Assembly (NCBI GenBank): GCA_958295945.1 | Contig: OY282386.1 | Span: forward strand, 4,086,204-4,150,203 | Length of the DNA stretch: 64,000 bases | From: Candidatus Poribacteria bacterium | GTDB lineage: Bacteria > Poribacteria > WGA-4E > WGA-3G | Direction of reading: 5' to 3' | Shown here: positions 45,242-54,343 of the stretch, one piece after another | Layout: each line of letters opens with the position of its first letter | Position numbering within the stretch: position 1 is the stretch's first letter | The notes under the pieces: model-generated | Seen by the model: only the letters and a program-made list of their open reading frames with translations | The model's database searches: none | What the model was told of the DNA's origin: nothing | Translations under genes and position numbers: made by a program

Positions 45242-47428
45242 TTAATTGGATTGAAATGTGTTGTATATCTCGCGTGCTCTGTTTTCAACGTCTTTTAGGT
45301 AAGTCTCCCCGATGTGTGTGCGGTAAAGTTCGGTGAGGTTACCGCTTGTTTCACCGAAGGCTTTAGCATATTTTCTGCACTCGTTCTTGTCAGGACCAGA
45401 GGCATAAGCCTTGGTCTTTGCGTCTGTGCCAGACTTTCTCACCTCAACGAACATATCCGCAAACTTTAGGTATGTTCCATCCCCGACAAATTTGATATTC
45501 TCAAGGGCTGTAAATTCAAGTTCGGGAAGTGTATCTGAAAGGATGACACGCGCTTGTTCAATGTCTATTTTTTCATCACGGAGTGCGATAGCAATTCCAA
45601 GGAAAAATAGATCGTTTTTGTCACGCTTTTCTTCGCCTTCTCGTTTCGCATCACGTAGTTTTTCTGGATTCGGTTCAGATTCGTTGTAGTAGGTAATGTC
45701 CTCTCTAACATCACATGTAGCGGTGATTTGACTCTCTGTAAAGATGGTGGCGAGATAGTCAGATAGTGGTATATTCTCCCATTTACAATGTGCAGCGAGA
45801 GCGGTGACTAACACCATAGATTCACCTGCGGATTTTTCCCGCATTGCAATGGCAGTCCTTCCTCCGTGGCTTTTGATAAGGTCTTCGGGGCCGGTAATCA
45901 TTCCGCCGCTCTCCTCTCCTGCAAAGATGAGTCGTGGCTGCACACCGAGTGAAATGATTTCACCATAAACATCTTGGATAACTACAGGTTTGTTCGGGGT
46001 GTCGGCGATTTGCTTTTCAATCTTTTTCATGATTGCGGCGATCTCTTTGAAACCGACTGGAACATTAATTACCTGCACATCGTTTGCTATTCCCCATTGG
46101 TCCCAGGCGAGTGCAGATGGGGTGGTTTTTATTATGAATCGTGGATGATCTTCCCACAATCCAGCGGTTTTTAGTTGTTTCGTGTGGAAATCCATCAGCA
46201 TGAGGAATGCTTGGTTAGGTGTGTAAATCGTCAGTAGTCGATCTTCGTCAAGCATAAGGTGATCGATACCGAGTTGTTGGACTGTTTGAGCACGCGATAC
46301 CTCTTCTATTTGACACACAATGAGTCGGTCACCGTCGGGGTCTGTTGCTTCAATGATTGTTCCGAGTGGTTGATTCTTGAGTTTGGTAGCATAATCAGCA
46401 GATTTCACGACATCCAGTATACTAAAATCGCATCCGAGGTCATAAAATTCCGCTTCACCTGTTTTGGGATTTCTGTCCAGTTTGCCGATGTTGTGATAGA
46501 GTGGGTCTGGTTCAATGTGCAGCCAACGGACAGAATCAGCAATGCCTAATCGCTCAAAGATTGCTCGCATCGGACGATACATACATCCACCGACACAATC
46601 AACAACGATAGGTGGTTTTGTCTGACAGATAAGGTTTAGATTTGCGTTTGTGGCGACACCGCTTTTGAGATAACCGACATAAAGTTGCACGCCATCATGG
46701 AGTTCGTCTAATCTTTCAAGATCAATATGTTCGTCTGTTGCTGCACTGAACTGAATTGGATAGCCGTCCGTTTCTGCGGTTTTGAGTACCTGCTCTATCT
46801 TTCTGACGAACTGCATGGACTCTTCAGGGAGGTATTGACTTCCTTGATCGTTGAGGTCCTTTGTTGCGTTTTTTGTGCTGACAGAGTGGCTTGATGTGAC
46901 ATGCTCACCGCCATCTAAGTCAAGTGTGAATATCAGAAAAGATGCCATCCAGATTGGCAGTGTGCCAAAGCCTTTTGGAACATAGGTTCGTATGCCTTGA
47001 GCTGCTTGTATTCGTGCGATGAATTCAACGTATTTTTGTGAGTTGTAGCGCACCTCACATCCTGCGAGTTTCTCTACAATTTGTCCATCCGCTTTTTCAT
47101 TTGCAACAAGGCTTTTTCCAAGTGTTGCTAAAATGATGCCAACTTGATTAATTGGAAATCGGGTATCCCATGGATATAGGATGTTTTGGGGTCCACGTAT
47201 TCCTGCGGTGGATACTTGTGCTTCTTTTGCGTAGTTGCGGAACCATTCCCACAAGTTCAGTCGCTCAATCAGTTCGTTGTTGAGCATGAATGTGAATGCT
47301 TCAGGGTTGTCTTGTGGAAAAAGGGGTGATTTGATTGAGTCTGGGGTGTTCTGTTCAACGACTGCAAAGAGCTGTTGTTCGGTTTTGTTTCGTTTTTCAA
47401 GGGTGGCTGTGTCTACAACGATTACCAT
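45242..47428 (-). CDS. Alpha-D-phosphohexomutase superfamily protein, enlarged
   Basis: 728 residues from the ATG at 47428; GGAG is 7 nt upstream, while the ATG two codons earlier is too close to it. Superfamily marks are ATDPDGDRL (metal-binding loop), GEESGGMITGPEDLIKSHGGRTA (sugar loop) and KSAGESMVLVTALAA. The phosphoserine loop, normally T-A-S-H-N-P, reads TSSHSVSTKNATKD, so Ser is kept but the context is unusual. The protein is far longer than the common 450-550, with extra sequence at the N-terminus and in the last third. Likely interconverts hexose 1- and 6-phosphates; glucose versus mannose or N-acetylglucosamine cannot be told. Confidence 0.75.
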   Translation of the reverse strand: MVIVVDTATLEKRNKTEQQLFAVVEQNTPDSIKSPLFPQDNPEAFTFMLNNELIERLNLWEWFRNYAKEAQVSTAGIRGPQNILYPWDTRFPINQVGIILATLGKSLVANEKADGQIVEKLAGCEVRYNSQKYVEFIARIQAAQGIRTYVPKGFGTLPIWMASFLIFTLDLDGGEHVTSSHSVSTKNATKDLNDQGSQYLPEESMQFVRKIEQVLKTAETDGYPIQFSAATDEHIDLERLDELHDGVQLYVGYLKSGVATNANLNLICQTKPPIVVDCVGGCMYRPMRAIFERLGIADSVRWLHIEPDPLYHNIGKLDRNPKTGEAEFYDLGCDFSILDVVKSADYATKLKNQPLGTIIEATDPDGDRLIVCQIEEVSRAQTVQQLGIDHLMLDEDRLLTIYTPNQAFLMLMDFHTKQLKTAGLWEDHPRFIIKTTPSALAWDQWGIANDVQVINVPVGFKEIAAIMKKIEKQIADTPNKPVVIQDVYGEIISLGVQPRLIFAGEESGGMITGPEDLIKSHGGRTAIAMREKSAGESMVLVTALAAHCKWENIPLSDYLATIFTESQITATCDVREDITYYNESEPNPEKLRDAKREGEEKRDKNDLFFLGIAIALRDEKIDIEQARVILSDTLPELEFTALENIKFVGDGTYLKFADMFVEVRKSGTDAKTKAYASGPDKNECRKYAKAFGETSGNLTELYRTHIGETYLKDVENRAREIYNTFQSN

Positions 47429-47572
47429 CTGCATGCTCCAAAGTAGATAGGGTTTGAGGTAATTATAGCATATATGGTTGTTTTGTGGGTAATTGGGTTG
47501 AATACTGAAATATTTTGTATGTGATTAGTAATGAATATTGTATAGTATTCGGTAGTGTAACTTACATAAGGA

Positions 47573-47815
47573 TTAAGATTTGTCTTGTTCTGGAATGTGG
47601 AAAAACAACACAGCGAGTTTGACTTCTCTATTTTGTTCACTGTTAATATGAAGGCGGTAATTAAACCGTGTGTCATGTTTTTTATCTACAAATCCTAAGT
47701 AGTTTGAATGGTTAACTGTCACCTCTTCCGCAGTTTGTATCACTGAAGATAGATTTTTATTTCTAACAAACACTATGACTGCAGACTTTGAATCGCGCCA
47801 TTTAGACCTTATCAT
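47573..47815 (-). pseudogene. Probable C-terminal fragment of an unidentified larger protein
   Basis: An 80-residue frame, WRDSKSAVIVFVRNKNLSSVI ... LGFVDKKHDTRFNYRLHIN ... EVKLAVLFFHIP, with a regular strand pattern that looks like the tail domain of a larger protein. Continuous upstream coding sequence is missing, and the region runs straight into the hicBA promoter on the other strand. Start options are ATG 47815 or TTG 47827. I do not recognise the parent family with confidence. Confidence 0.4.
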
Positions 47816-47840
47816 CTTGATTCTCAAACATTAATATTTC

Positions 47841-47869
47841 TTGATTTTTTAGGTAAATATGTATACAAT
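47841..47869 (+). promoter_or_regulatory. Predicted promoter of hicBA
   Basis: TTGATT (47841-47846), 17 nt, TACAAT (47864-47869), ending 50 bp before the hicB start. HicB-type antitoxins usually repress their own promoter, though I see no clear operator palindrome here. Confidence 0.6.
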
Positions 47870-47918
47870 TCTTATTGATCTCATGAACAATTTCCACGGT
47901 GAATAGTTGGAGGACAAA

Positions 47919-48212
47919 ATGAAAAATTTAGTAGTTACAGAAGAAATTTGGAAAGAAGGCAATATGTACACTGCGTATTGTCCGGAATTAGACGTTGCAA
48001 GTTGCGGTAAGGATATTGAGGAAGCAAGAAATAACCTGCTTGAAGTTATTGAAATTCAGTTAGAAGAAACGGAAAAACTTGGAACACTCAAGGAATTTTT
48101 AGAAGATGCGGGTTATGATTTGAACACTCCCGAATCAACCCTTCAACTAAATAAACAGGTAGTTTCATTTAATCAACTCACCGTTCCACTTGTGGAGGCT
48201 ATTAATGCCTAA
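47919..48212 (+). CDS. hicB: HicB-family antitoxin
   Basis: 97 residues from the ATG at 47919, preceded by GGAGGA; the frame's earlier TTG falls inside that Shine-Dalgarno. The fold matches the HicB partial RNase H-like domain: TEEIWKEGNMYTAYCPELDVASCGKDIEEARNNLLEVIEIQLEE, split here only for description. It lacks an obvious C-terminal helix-turn-helix, as in the short HicB forms. It neutralises HicA, and its end overlaps hicA by 8 bp. Confidence 0.85.
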   Translation: MKNLVVTEEIWKEGNMYTAYCPELDVASCGKDIEEARNNLLEVIEIQLEETEKLGTLKEFLEDAGYDLNTPESTLQLNKQVVSFNQLTVPLVEAINA

Positions 48213-48435
48213 GATTTCGCCAACAGACTGGCGAACCCAAGTTAAGATTTTCAAAGAATTCGGGTGTCAATTCGTTAGACAAAAGGGTTCTCATCTCATC
48301 TATCAGCATCCTGATGCTAAACGTGCTATAGTTATTCCAAGATATGATGAAATTCCAGTTACTATAATCAGAAAAAATATGAACACTGTCAATATGCAAA
48401 GAGATGATTACTTTCGTCTGCTATCAGAAGTTTAA
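48205..48435 (+). CDS. hicA: HicA-family mRNA interferase toxin
   Basis: 76 residues from the ATG at 48205, inside the end of hicB and preceded by TGGAGG. It has the double-stranded-RNA-binding-like HicA fold: WRTQVKIFKEFGCQFVRQKGSHLIYQHP, where the His of G-S-H is the catalytic residue, then RAIVIPRYDEIPVTIIRKNM. It cleaves mRNA when freed from HicB. Order is antitoxin then toxin, the reverse of the original hicAB arrangement but common. Both genes look intact. Confidence 0.88.
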   Translation: MPKISPTDWRTQVKIFKEFGCQFVRQKGSHLIYQHPDAKRAIVIPRYDEIPVTIIRKNMNTVNMQRDDYFRLLSEV

Positions 48436-49309
48436 TTTCTTCTATACGTTTCTTACAGCGATTTGTACTACCTCAAATTCATTCTCATCTTGTTTAACTC
48501 CTTCCTGTGAGTTACCATAGTCTAAGACCTTTTTAAAGTTCAATCTAAGATAATCGTGGTTACAAACCACTCCAACAATGCCTACGACTTTCGTCAAGTT
48601 TTCGATCAACTATTGTGGTTATAAAGTTGAGTCCCGTGTTGTCACTTTTCAATAACTAACTAACACAAGTCGTTACTGTAGTCTGCATTAGGATTTATAG
48701 GATAAGAGATTCTTAATAATATAGATTATGCCTCAGATAAATTTTAACAATGGTTTCATCAAACATGATTCAACTTTCATTAGAAATACTCAATGAAACA
48801 ATCCTACAAATCTTGTAATCCTGTAAATCCTGGTTCAGACAATATATATGTCGTGTTTTGTATTTGCCACCGTTACCTTTGATGTAGATGTGTTATGTTT
48901 GGTCTCCTGTGTTGTATGGTTTATACCGTTTTCTTGGATTAGCGGTGGGTGCTTGGCTCACCACATAACGATTGTTTACTGCCTTCTTTGATAAGTTTGC
49001 ATACGTGCTAATTCAGGTATTAGATTAACTGTATACGTTCCAGACAGCAATAGTTAAAACGAATTGACATTCACCTTGTCAGGCGTTAAAATGTTGTTGG
49101 ATTAACTCGTTGAGATATTTGATTTTCTTATCCCATAGTTCTTGTGATTAAAGTGAGTTTGGTATAAGCAATATTTTGTTGCATAAGCTGTTAGTTTACA
49201 TTCATGAATGCACAACCTAAAAGTTTGTGCTACATAGTGCAGTTAGAATTCGTATCTACCAATGTTTTATGAATAATGCACTATAGTTTATCCATCTTAG
49301 GAAACCACC
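48436..49309. other. Long intergenic region with one decayed-looking frame
   Basis: About 870 bp, A+T-rich, with no member of the window's repeat families. On the minus strand 48442-48609 encodes 55 codons (VVGIVGVVCNHDYLRLNF ... EFEVVQIAVRNV) from a TTG, closed upstream by a stop. It reads like the end of a degraded protein, but I cannot name it. The rest shows nothing I can support. The ackA promoter should lie near the right end. Confidence 0.35.
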
Positions 49310-50506
49310 ATGCATATACTCTGTGCGAATGTAGGAAGCACCTCGTTCAAATACCAAATCCTTGACATGAAAACGACTACCTCACTCGTTAAGGGAGGCG
49401 TTGAACGTATCGGTAATTCACCGTCTGCCTATTCACATTCCGTACCGGGAAAACCAACCCGTGAGGGTGAAATAGACGCGCCATCACACATTGACGCGAT
49501 TGCACATGCTATGCAGCTCATCACCGACCCTGAAATTGGTTGTTTAACTGACTTAAACGAATTGGATGGAGTTGGTTTCAAAACTATTCTCGCCAAAGGA
49601 TATTGGCGTTCTGCGCGGATTACTGAGGATGTTATTGGTGCATTAGAGGCATCTACTCCGCTTGCCCCGATGCACAATCCATTCTATATAGCCTCTATCC
49701 GTGCCTTTCAAGAACTCCTCCCGACGACACCACTTGTTGCTGTTTTTGAGACGTGGTTTCATCAAACCATACCAGATTATGCCTACGAATTCGGTGTGCC
49801 TCGCTTCTGGGTAGAAAAGCACGGTATTCGCAAATATGGGTTTCATGGGGCATCTCATCGTTATATCTCCGAACGCGTGCCGCAAATTCTCGGTCGTGAA
49901 AACGACGGTGGACTTCGGATTATCTCCTGTCATCTCGGTGGTAGTTCCTCTATCTGTGCTATCAAAGATGGCAAATCTATTGATACGTCAATGGGAGCAT
50001 CAACACAATACGGTATGATACAATCCACCCGTTGCGGTGATTTAGATGCTTTTGCGGTGCTTTATCTTATGGACAAAGAGGGATTTTCTACTGATGAGAT
50101 CCGACGGCAACTGATTGAGGAATCAGGTGTGAAAGGTATCTCTGGCACGAGTGGTGATATGCGCGATGTGGAGGCGGAAATTAAAGAAGGTAACGACAGC
50201 GCACGCTTGGCATTAGATACTTATGTTTATGGCATAAAAAAGTATATTGGTGCGTATATCGCTGCACTTGGTGGGGTTGATGTAATTGCCTTTGCTGGAG
50301 GTATCGGAGAGAAAAGTGCAACAACACGGGCAAAAATCTGTGCTGGACTTGACTGGTGCGGTATCCATTTAGACTCTGAAAAGAATGACAAATGCTCTGG
50401 AGAAGCTGACCTTTCAGCAGGAAACAGTCGGACTAAAATCCTTGTGGTATCAACAAATGAGGAACTTATCGTATCGCGTGAAACAGCACGTGTGTTGTCA
50501 GAATAA
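49310..50506 (+). CDS. ackA: Acetate kinase
   Basis: Interconverts acetate plus ATP and acetyl phosphate. 398 residues, the normal length. Motifs: N-terminal phosphate loop CANVGSTSFKYQIL (family N-x-G-S-S-S-x-K), KYGFHGASHRYI (GFHG-S-H), CHLGGSSSICAI, GISGTSGDMRDVE and AFAGGIGEKSATTR. TAGGAAACC precedes the ATG. No phosphotransacetylase gene is adjacent, so the partner enzyme is encoded elsewhere or replaced. Confidence 0.93.
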   Translation: MHILCANVGSTSFKYQILDMKTTTSLVKGGVERIGNSPSAYSHSVPGKPTREGEIDAPSHIDAIAHAMQLITDPEIGCLTDLNELDGVGFKTILAKGYWRSARITEDVIGALEASTPLAPMHNPFYIASIRAFQELLPTTPLVAVFETWFHQTIPDYAYEFGVPRFWVEKHGIRKYGFHGASHRYISERVPQILGRENDGGLRIISCHLGGSSSICAIKDGKSIDTSMGASTQYGMIQSTRCGDLDAFAVLYLMDKEGFSTDEIRRQLIEESGVKGISGTSGDMRDVEAEIKEGNDSARLALDTYVYGIKKYIGAYIAALGGVDVIAFAGGIGEKSATTRAKICAGLDWCGIHLDSEKNDKCSGEADLSAGNSRTKILVVSTNEELIVSRETARVLSE

Positions 50507-50539
50507 TTCTATCTGCTAACTACCAATGTCCCCGCTTTC

Positions 50540-51316
50540 CTACATCAAATATTCTCGCTCGTTGAAAATACGGATAGCAAGCCACATCACACCAACCGTT
50601 AACAATCCAACCACTAACGCAGCTACCCACACTGCCGGCGGTGTATCTCCTAATAGGTTTTCAAGTATGTCCCCACCTAGACTATATTCTGGAAATAAAG
50701 TCATCAGGTAATGTTTATATGCCAACCGTTTAATACCAATTGGCATTCCAGGGATTGCTGTTACCATCTCCCATCCGAACACAAAGAGCAGCATCCATAT
50801 CACCGGTTGCTGAAAGCGGGTGGATATTAGTACTGCTAACGTACCATAAGCTAACAATCCTAACGATAACGAACCGGTGTACACGAAGCTCATGCCTATT
50901 ACTAACAAACGCTTTCTGAGTTTGGGATGTGTCTCAATAATCCCCGTCAATAGTAGATGGGAAACCGTAATAAGGACAACAGTTCCGATCAAGTATGCTG
51001 CAAATTTGGTTAGGAGTAGCAACGGTTTTTTGATGGGCCGCATCTGAAGATATGTCAACCCTCTGCCATCCACCTCATCAGAAACGATTGCTGTCCCGTA
51101 GAAGATGGCACATATATTGGTCAAAAACCCGTATAGGTAAAAGGTAATGTTAGGAATAAAGGAGTTCACGGCTGACGCGCGGTCTACATAAAACCGAAAT
51201 ATAATTGCGATGACAAGTGGCAGAATACATCCTGAAAGGATCAGGAGTCCTCGCTTAGAGAAGAACAGCTGACGGAGTGTTAGTTTGAAGATGGCAAAAT
51301 ATGTGGGGAATGACAT
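50540..51316 (-). CDS. ABC-2-type transporter permease subunit
   Basis: 258 residues with six hydrophobic segments. The first cytoplasmic loop and following segment, GTAIVSDEVDGRGLTYLQMRPIKKPLLLL, carry the E-x-x-x-x-x-x-Y-x-x-x-x-P pattern of ABC-2 permeases, followed by FAAYLIGTVVLITVSHLLL. No ATP-binding subunit is adjacent, so its partner must lie outside this locus. The cargo is unknown. The start lacks a clear Shine-Dalgarno. Confidence 0.8.
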   Translation of the reverse strand: MSFPTYFAIFKLTLRQLFFSKRGLLILSGCILPLVIAIIFRFYVDRASAVNSFIPNITFYLYGFLTNICAIFYGTAIVSDEVDGRGLTYLQMRPIKKPLLLLTKFAAYLIGTVVLITVSHLLLTGIIETHPKLRKRLLVIGMSFVYTGSLSLGLLAYGTLAVLISTRFQQPVIWMLLFVFGWEMVTAIPGMPIGIKRLAYKHYLMTLFPEYSLGGDILENLLGDTPPAVWVAALVVGLLTVGVMWLAIRIFNEREYLM

Positions 51317-51400
51317 AAGTAAGTCTTTATGATGGTTTAGTTTCTTTACCTGTTATAGTAACATATAAATACGGATTTTTGCAAATCTTTGTTGATAGAT

Positions 51401-51462
51401 TGTGTAAAGTTCTTGGCACTACAATGGGGACTGGGATATTTTGCCAAAAACTTTACACACCC
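51401..51462. mobile_element. Minimal 62-bp GGGTGTGTAAAG-family element, copy D
   Basis: TGTGTAAAGTTCTTGGCAC at the left and TTGCCAAAAACTTTACACAC at the right, joined by only about 22 nt including CACTACAATGG. It is the shortest family member in the window and shows the minimal unit. It ends 16 bp before the -35 box at 51478. Confidence 0.65.
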
Positions 51463-51477
51463 AATTTGAGAATATCT

Positions 51478-51505
51478 TTGACAAGAGACTTGTGTTTGGT
51501 ATAAT
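51478..51505 (+). promoter_or_regulatory. Consensus promoter of the amidohydrolase gene
   Basis: Perfect TTGACA (51478-51483) and perfect TATAAT (51500-51505) with a 16-nt spacer, 40 bp before the start codon. The strongest-looking promoter in the window by hexamer match. Confidence 0.8.
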
Positions 51506-51544
51506 AAAATAACTACATATTCTATGAAATATGAAAGGATTCCC

Positions 51545-52384
51545 ATGCTTAAAATAATTGACACACACCAGCACCTCTGGGATACTTCTAACTTACCATA
51601 CCCTTGGTTAGATGGATTTGACTTGCTCAAACAGCAATATACACCACAAGATTATCGTGACGCAATTGGAGATATTAATGTTGTCAAATCGGTGCACGTT
51701 GAAGGTGATCCTGCCGAAACACATGTCGTTCAGGAAGTGGAATGGCTAACGCACATTGCAGAAACAGATGGGATGATAGGTGCAATTGCCGCTGCGGCTC
51801 CACTTGAAGAGGCAGACGTAGAATCTACACTTGAACAACTTGCTGGGTTTGAACTTGTTGTCGGTATCAGACGAATGGCATGGCACCACTCTGACAATCA
51901 ATTCTATTCAAGTCCAGATCTGATTAATGGTGTAAAATTATTAGCGAAATACGATCTCTCTTTTGAACTGTGTGCGAAACACGACCAACTTCCCGCTGCC
52001 CTTGACTTAGTAAAATCCACGTCAGAGGTTATGCATGCTGTGAACCACTGCGGTGGTCCAAATATAAAAGGCGGAGAGTTTGAACCGTGGGCAACCCACA
52101 TGCGCGAACTCGCCGCCTTTGATAATGTGCTGTGCAAAGTGTCTGGTATTGTGACAACTGCCAGTGAAAACTGGACATCCGATGAACTCAAACCTTACAT
52201 CAGACATCTCGTTGATGCATTTGGCTACGACCGTCTGATGTTTGGTAGTGATTGGCCTGTATGCACCTTAGCTGCCGAATATCAGAAGTGGTTCGACGCG
52301 CTTCTCTCGACTATTGACGATGCATCGGATTCAGAGAAAAACCAATTTTTCTACCAAAACGCTTTAGAGTTTTATAAGATGTAA
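51545..52384 (+). CDS. Amidohydrolase-2 family metal-dependent hydrolase (lactonase-like)
   Basis: About 279 residues from the ATG at 51545, with AAAGGA 5-6 nt upstream; seven upstream codons are excluded on that basis. TIM-barrel hydrolase motifs are IIDTHQHLWD (metal H-x-H), VHVEGDP, RRMAWHH, VNHCGGPN and MFGSDWPVC (catalytic Asp). The combination resembles L-fucono- or L-rhamnono-lactonases and other COG3618-type hydrolases. The substrate is not fixed by context: neighbours are a PorV-like gene and an ABC-2 permease. It converges on the PorV-like gene with 9 bp between stops. Confidence 0.8.
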   Translation: MLKIIDTHQHLWDTSNLPYPWLDGFDLLKQQYTPQDYRDAIGDINVVKSVHVEGDPAETHVVQEVEWLTHIAETDGMIGAIAAAAPLEEADVESTLEQLAGFELVVGIRRMAWHHSDNQFYSSPDLINGVKLLAKYDLSFELCAKHDQLPAALDLVKSTSEVMHAVNHCGGPNIKGGEFEPWATHMRELAAFDNVLCKVSGIVTTASENWTSDELKPYIRHLVDAFGYDRLMFGSDWPVCTLAAEYQKWFDALLSTIDDASDSEKNQFFYQNALEFYKM

Positions 52385-52393
52385 GTGTTCAAA

Positions 52394-54343
52394 TTACGGT
52401 GTAATCACTATAGGTTCAACACCTTGTGATTCCTGAATTTGTAGTGTCAGTGCCGATGCTTCAGAGCGTTCTGTAAACGTTCCGATTGTCACACGATGCA
52501 TCGCTTGTCCGTTGACCGTAATTGTGTAAATCTTGACTGTCTCATTTGGATATAGTCGTCGCAGATTTTCAGACAACATATTTGCATTGCGTCGTTCAGT
52601 GAAAGAACCTACCATCAAAGTTAATTTCGGTGTATCATTCACTGTCTGTGTTTCGCCACTTGTGCTTCCACTGCCGAATTGCAGTTGTGCTTGCTGAATA
52701 CTCTGATTACCTGCAGTATCTTGAACATTTAGTGCAAATTTATATGTTGTCGTTGTCAATTGTGGGACCTTCGTTAGAACAATCGTTTCAGGTGGTGCCC
52801 CTACACCTTCACTGTTTTCAACGAGGTTGTTGTTTGAATCAAATATCTCAAGTTTCCAATTGGCAATTTGATTGATTTCCCACACTTTCACACCAACACT
52901 CTTTGCCCCAGTCTTTGAGAGTTCAATTGTTGTTGGAATTAGGTCTACTGTAAGTTTTTTGCTGTTCCTCAGATGCACATTTCCTTGTGCATCAAGAATA
53001 TGCAATTGAAGGACGTAATCCCCATCGGGAACTAATTTTCCATCACTTCCCATACCGTTCCAATCAATATCTTCTTGTGGTGAACCGGTTCCAGTTTTTT
53101 CCCAAACCGCTTCAGTATAGGCATCGCGTAGCGTTAATTTCCATTTTTCATTCGATCTCGTTTTGAAACGGAATGTAGTCCGATCTTTAATTCCATCACT
53201 ATTTGGAGAAATCACAGATTCGGTAAGTTCTAATTCATCTGGAGACCCCACAGGTTTTGCATCAGGATTGAGCGTTTTCGGCATGAGAATCGTAGATGCT
53301 GCTTGTGTATCGGCTGTGTTCTTGGTATTTGTATCCACGGTCGGTTTAGTTGGTGCGGGTTTAGTTGGAGTAGATTTGCGTCTATTTTCACCCCATCGTA
53401 ACGTTGCTGTAATCCAGTGTAGGCTTTGGTCTAACTCACCACCACTGACATGTGCATAATCCAACTGTCCGGATGCGTTCCGAAAACTTATTCCCTGTGT
53501 CCACTGTCCGCTACTGAATCTTTCGGATGCGGTTAACGCTGTATATCCTACCCGTACCCCGAAGTGATTGTTGAATAACCACCGTTCTGCGCCAAAGTGT
53601 AACCGCAATCGTTCACCCCATTCAGCATTGTTCTGTCCACGGATAGCAAAATCTGCAGATAACAAGGTTACTTTGTCGGGACGATATGTAGCTCCGAACC
53701 GTGCTGCTAATGGAAGGCTTTCATTTACCGGTTCAATCAACTCACCATTACCATTCCGTATCCCGTTGCTTAATTCAGATAGATTCATACCGAAGGTGAT
53801 AGAATCCCCCAACTTTTCCAAAGGATAAGTGAATTGCATGCCAATATCCATGCTCCAGAGAAACTTGTTTATATCGGGTTCATTGTTCTGAAAGTAGCGT
53901 AGGTTTGCACCTGCGGATGCCTGTGGTCCCAATGCTAATCCGTATCCTAAAAGCACAATCTGTGTAGACTCATTGTTTGAATTGTTCCATCCGTTGAACC
54001 AGGATGCAAGAGATAGACTTCCGACCTTTTTATTCGTTAAACCCAATGTGTATGGACTCGCTGATAGCGAGAACGCCTGATCTGGTCCTGACGGTTCCCC
54101 AGAAAACGGAATCGCCCCCATATTTACTTCCAATCCATTCATAAATCCGAGTGAAGAGGGGTTCCATAGAAAGCCGTTATTTGCGGACGGACCTGCTGTG
54201 AATGCACTCCCCATGCCAACTGCACGAGCACTTGCACCAACAAATATATCACGATGGTCTATTCCAGAAGAACCTTCTGTGACCATCACATTTCCGAACA
54301 TAAACACTACAAAACTGATGAGAACGAGAGTTTTCAGTTTCAT
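52394..54343 (-). CDS. PorV-like outer membrane protein fused to FlgD-Ig and SPOR domains
   Basis: 649 residues, GGAG before the ATG. Signal peptide 1-24. Residues about 30-330 form a PorV/PorQ-type barrel, opening with VGASARAVGMGSAFTAGPSA and NNGFLWNPSSLGF. A Pro/Thr linker (about 335-350) follows. Two FlgD-Ig-like domains come next (SPNSDGIKDRTTFRF...DGKLVPDGDYVLQL, then WKLEIFDSNNNLV). A C-terminal SPOR domain (LMVGSFTERRNANMLSENLR, then HRVTIGTFTERSEA) would bind denuded peptidoglycan glycan. PorV shuttles type IX cargo, so this may serve surface proteins such as the C25 peptidase here. The fusion with SPOR is unusual. Confidence 0.75.
   Translation of the reverse strand: MKLKTLVLISFVVFMFGNVMVTEGSSGIDHRDIFVGASARAVGMGSAFTAGPSANNGFLWNPSSLGFMNGLEVNMGAIPFSGEPSGPDQAFSLSASPYTLGLTNKKVGSLSLASWFNGWNNSNNESTQIVLLGYGLALGPQASAGANLRYFQNNEPDINKFLWSMDIGMQFTYPLEKLGDSITFGMNLSELSNGIRNGNGELIEPVNESLPLAARFGATYRPDKVTLLSADFAIRGQNNAEWGERLRLHFGAERWLFNNHFGVRVGYTALTASERFSSGQWTQGISFRNASGQLDYAHVSGGELDQSLHWITATLRWGENRRKSTPTKPAPTKPTVDTNTKNTADTQAASTILMPKTLNPDAKPVGSPDELELTESVISPNSDGIKDRTTFRFKTRSNEKWKLTLRDAYTEAVWEKTGTGSPQEDIDWNGMGSDGKLVPDGDYVLQLHILDAQGNVHLRNSKKLTVDLIPTTIELSKTGAKSVGVKVWEINQIANWKLEIFDSNNNLVENSEGVGAPPETIVLTKVPQLTTTTYKFALNVQDTAGNQSIQQAQLQFGSGSTSGETQTVNDTPKLTLMVGSFTERRNANMLSENLRRLYPNETVKIYTITVNGQAMHRVTIGTFTERSEASALTLQIQESQGVEPIVITP

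Noticed and set aside
48442-48609. 55-codon minus-strand frame as a gene
   Set aside because: No start signal, no recognised family, and a stop just upstream. Noted only as a possible remnant.
51478-51505. Amidohydrolase promoter supplied by the neighbouring MITE-like element
   Set aside because: Both hexamers lie outside the element, whose right end is 16 bp upstream, and other copies carry no promoter in this position.
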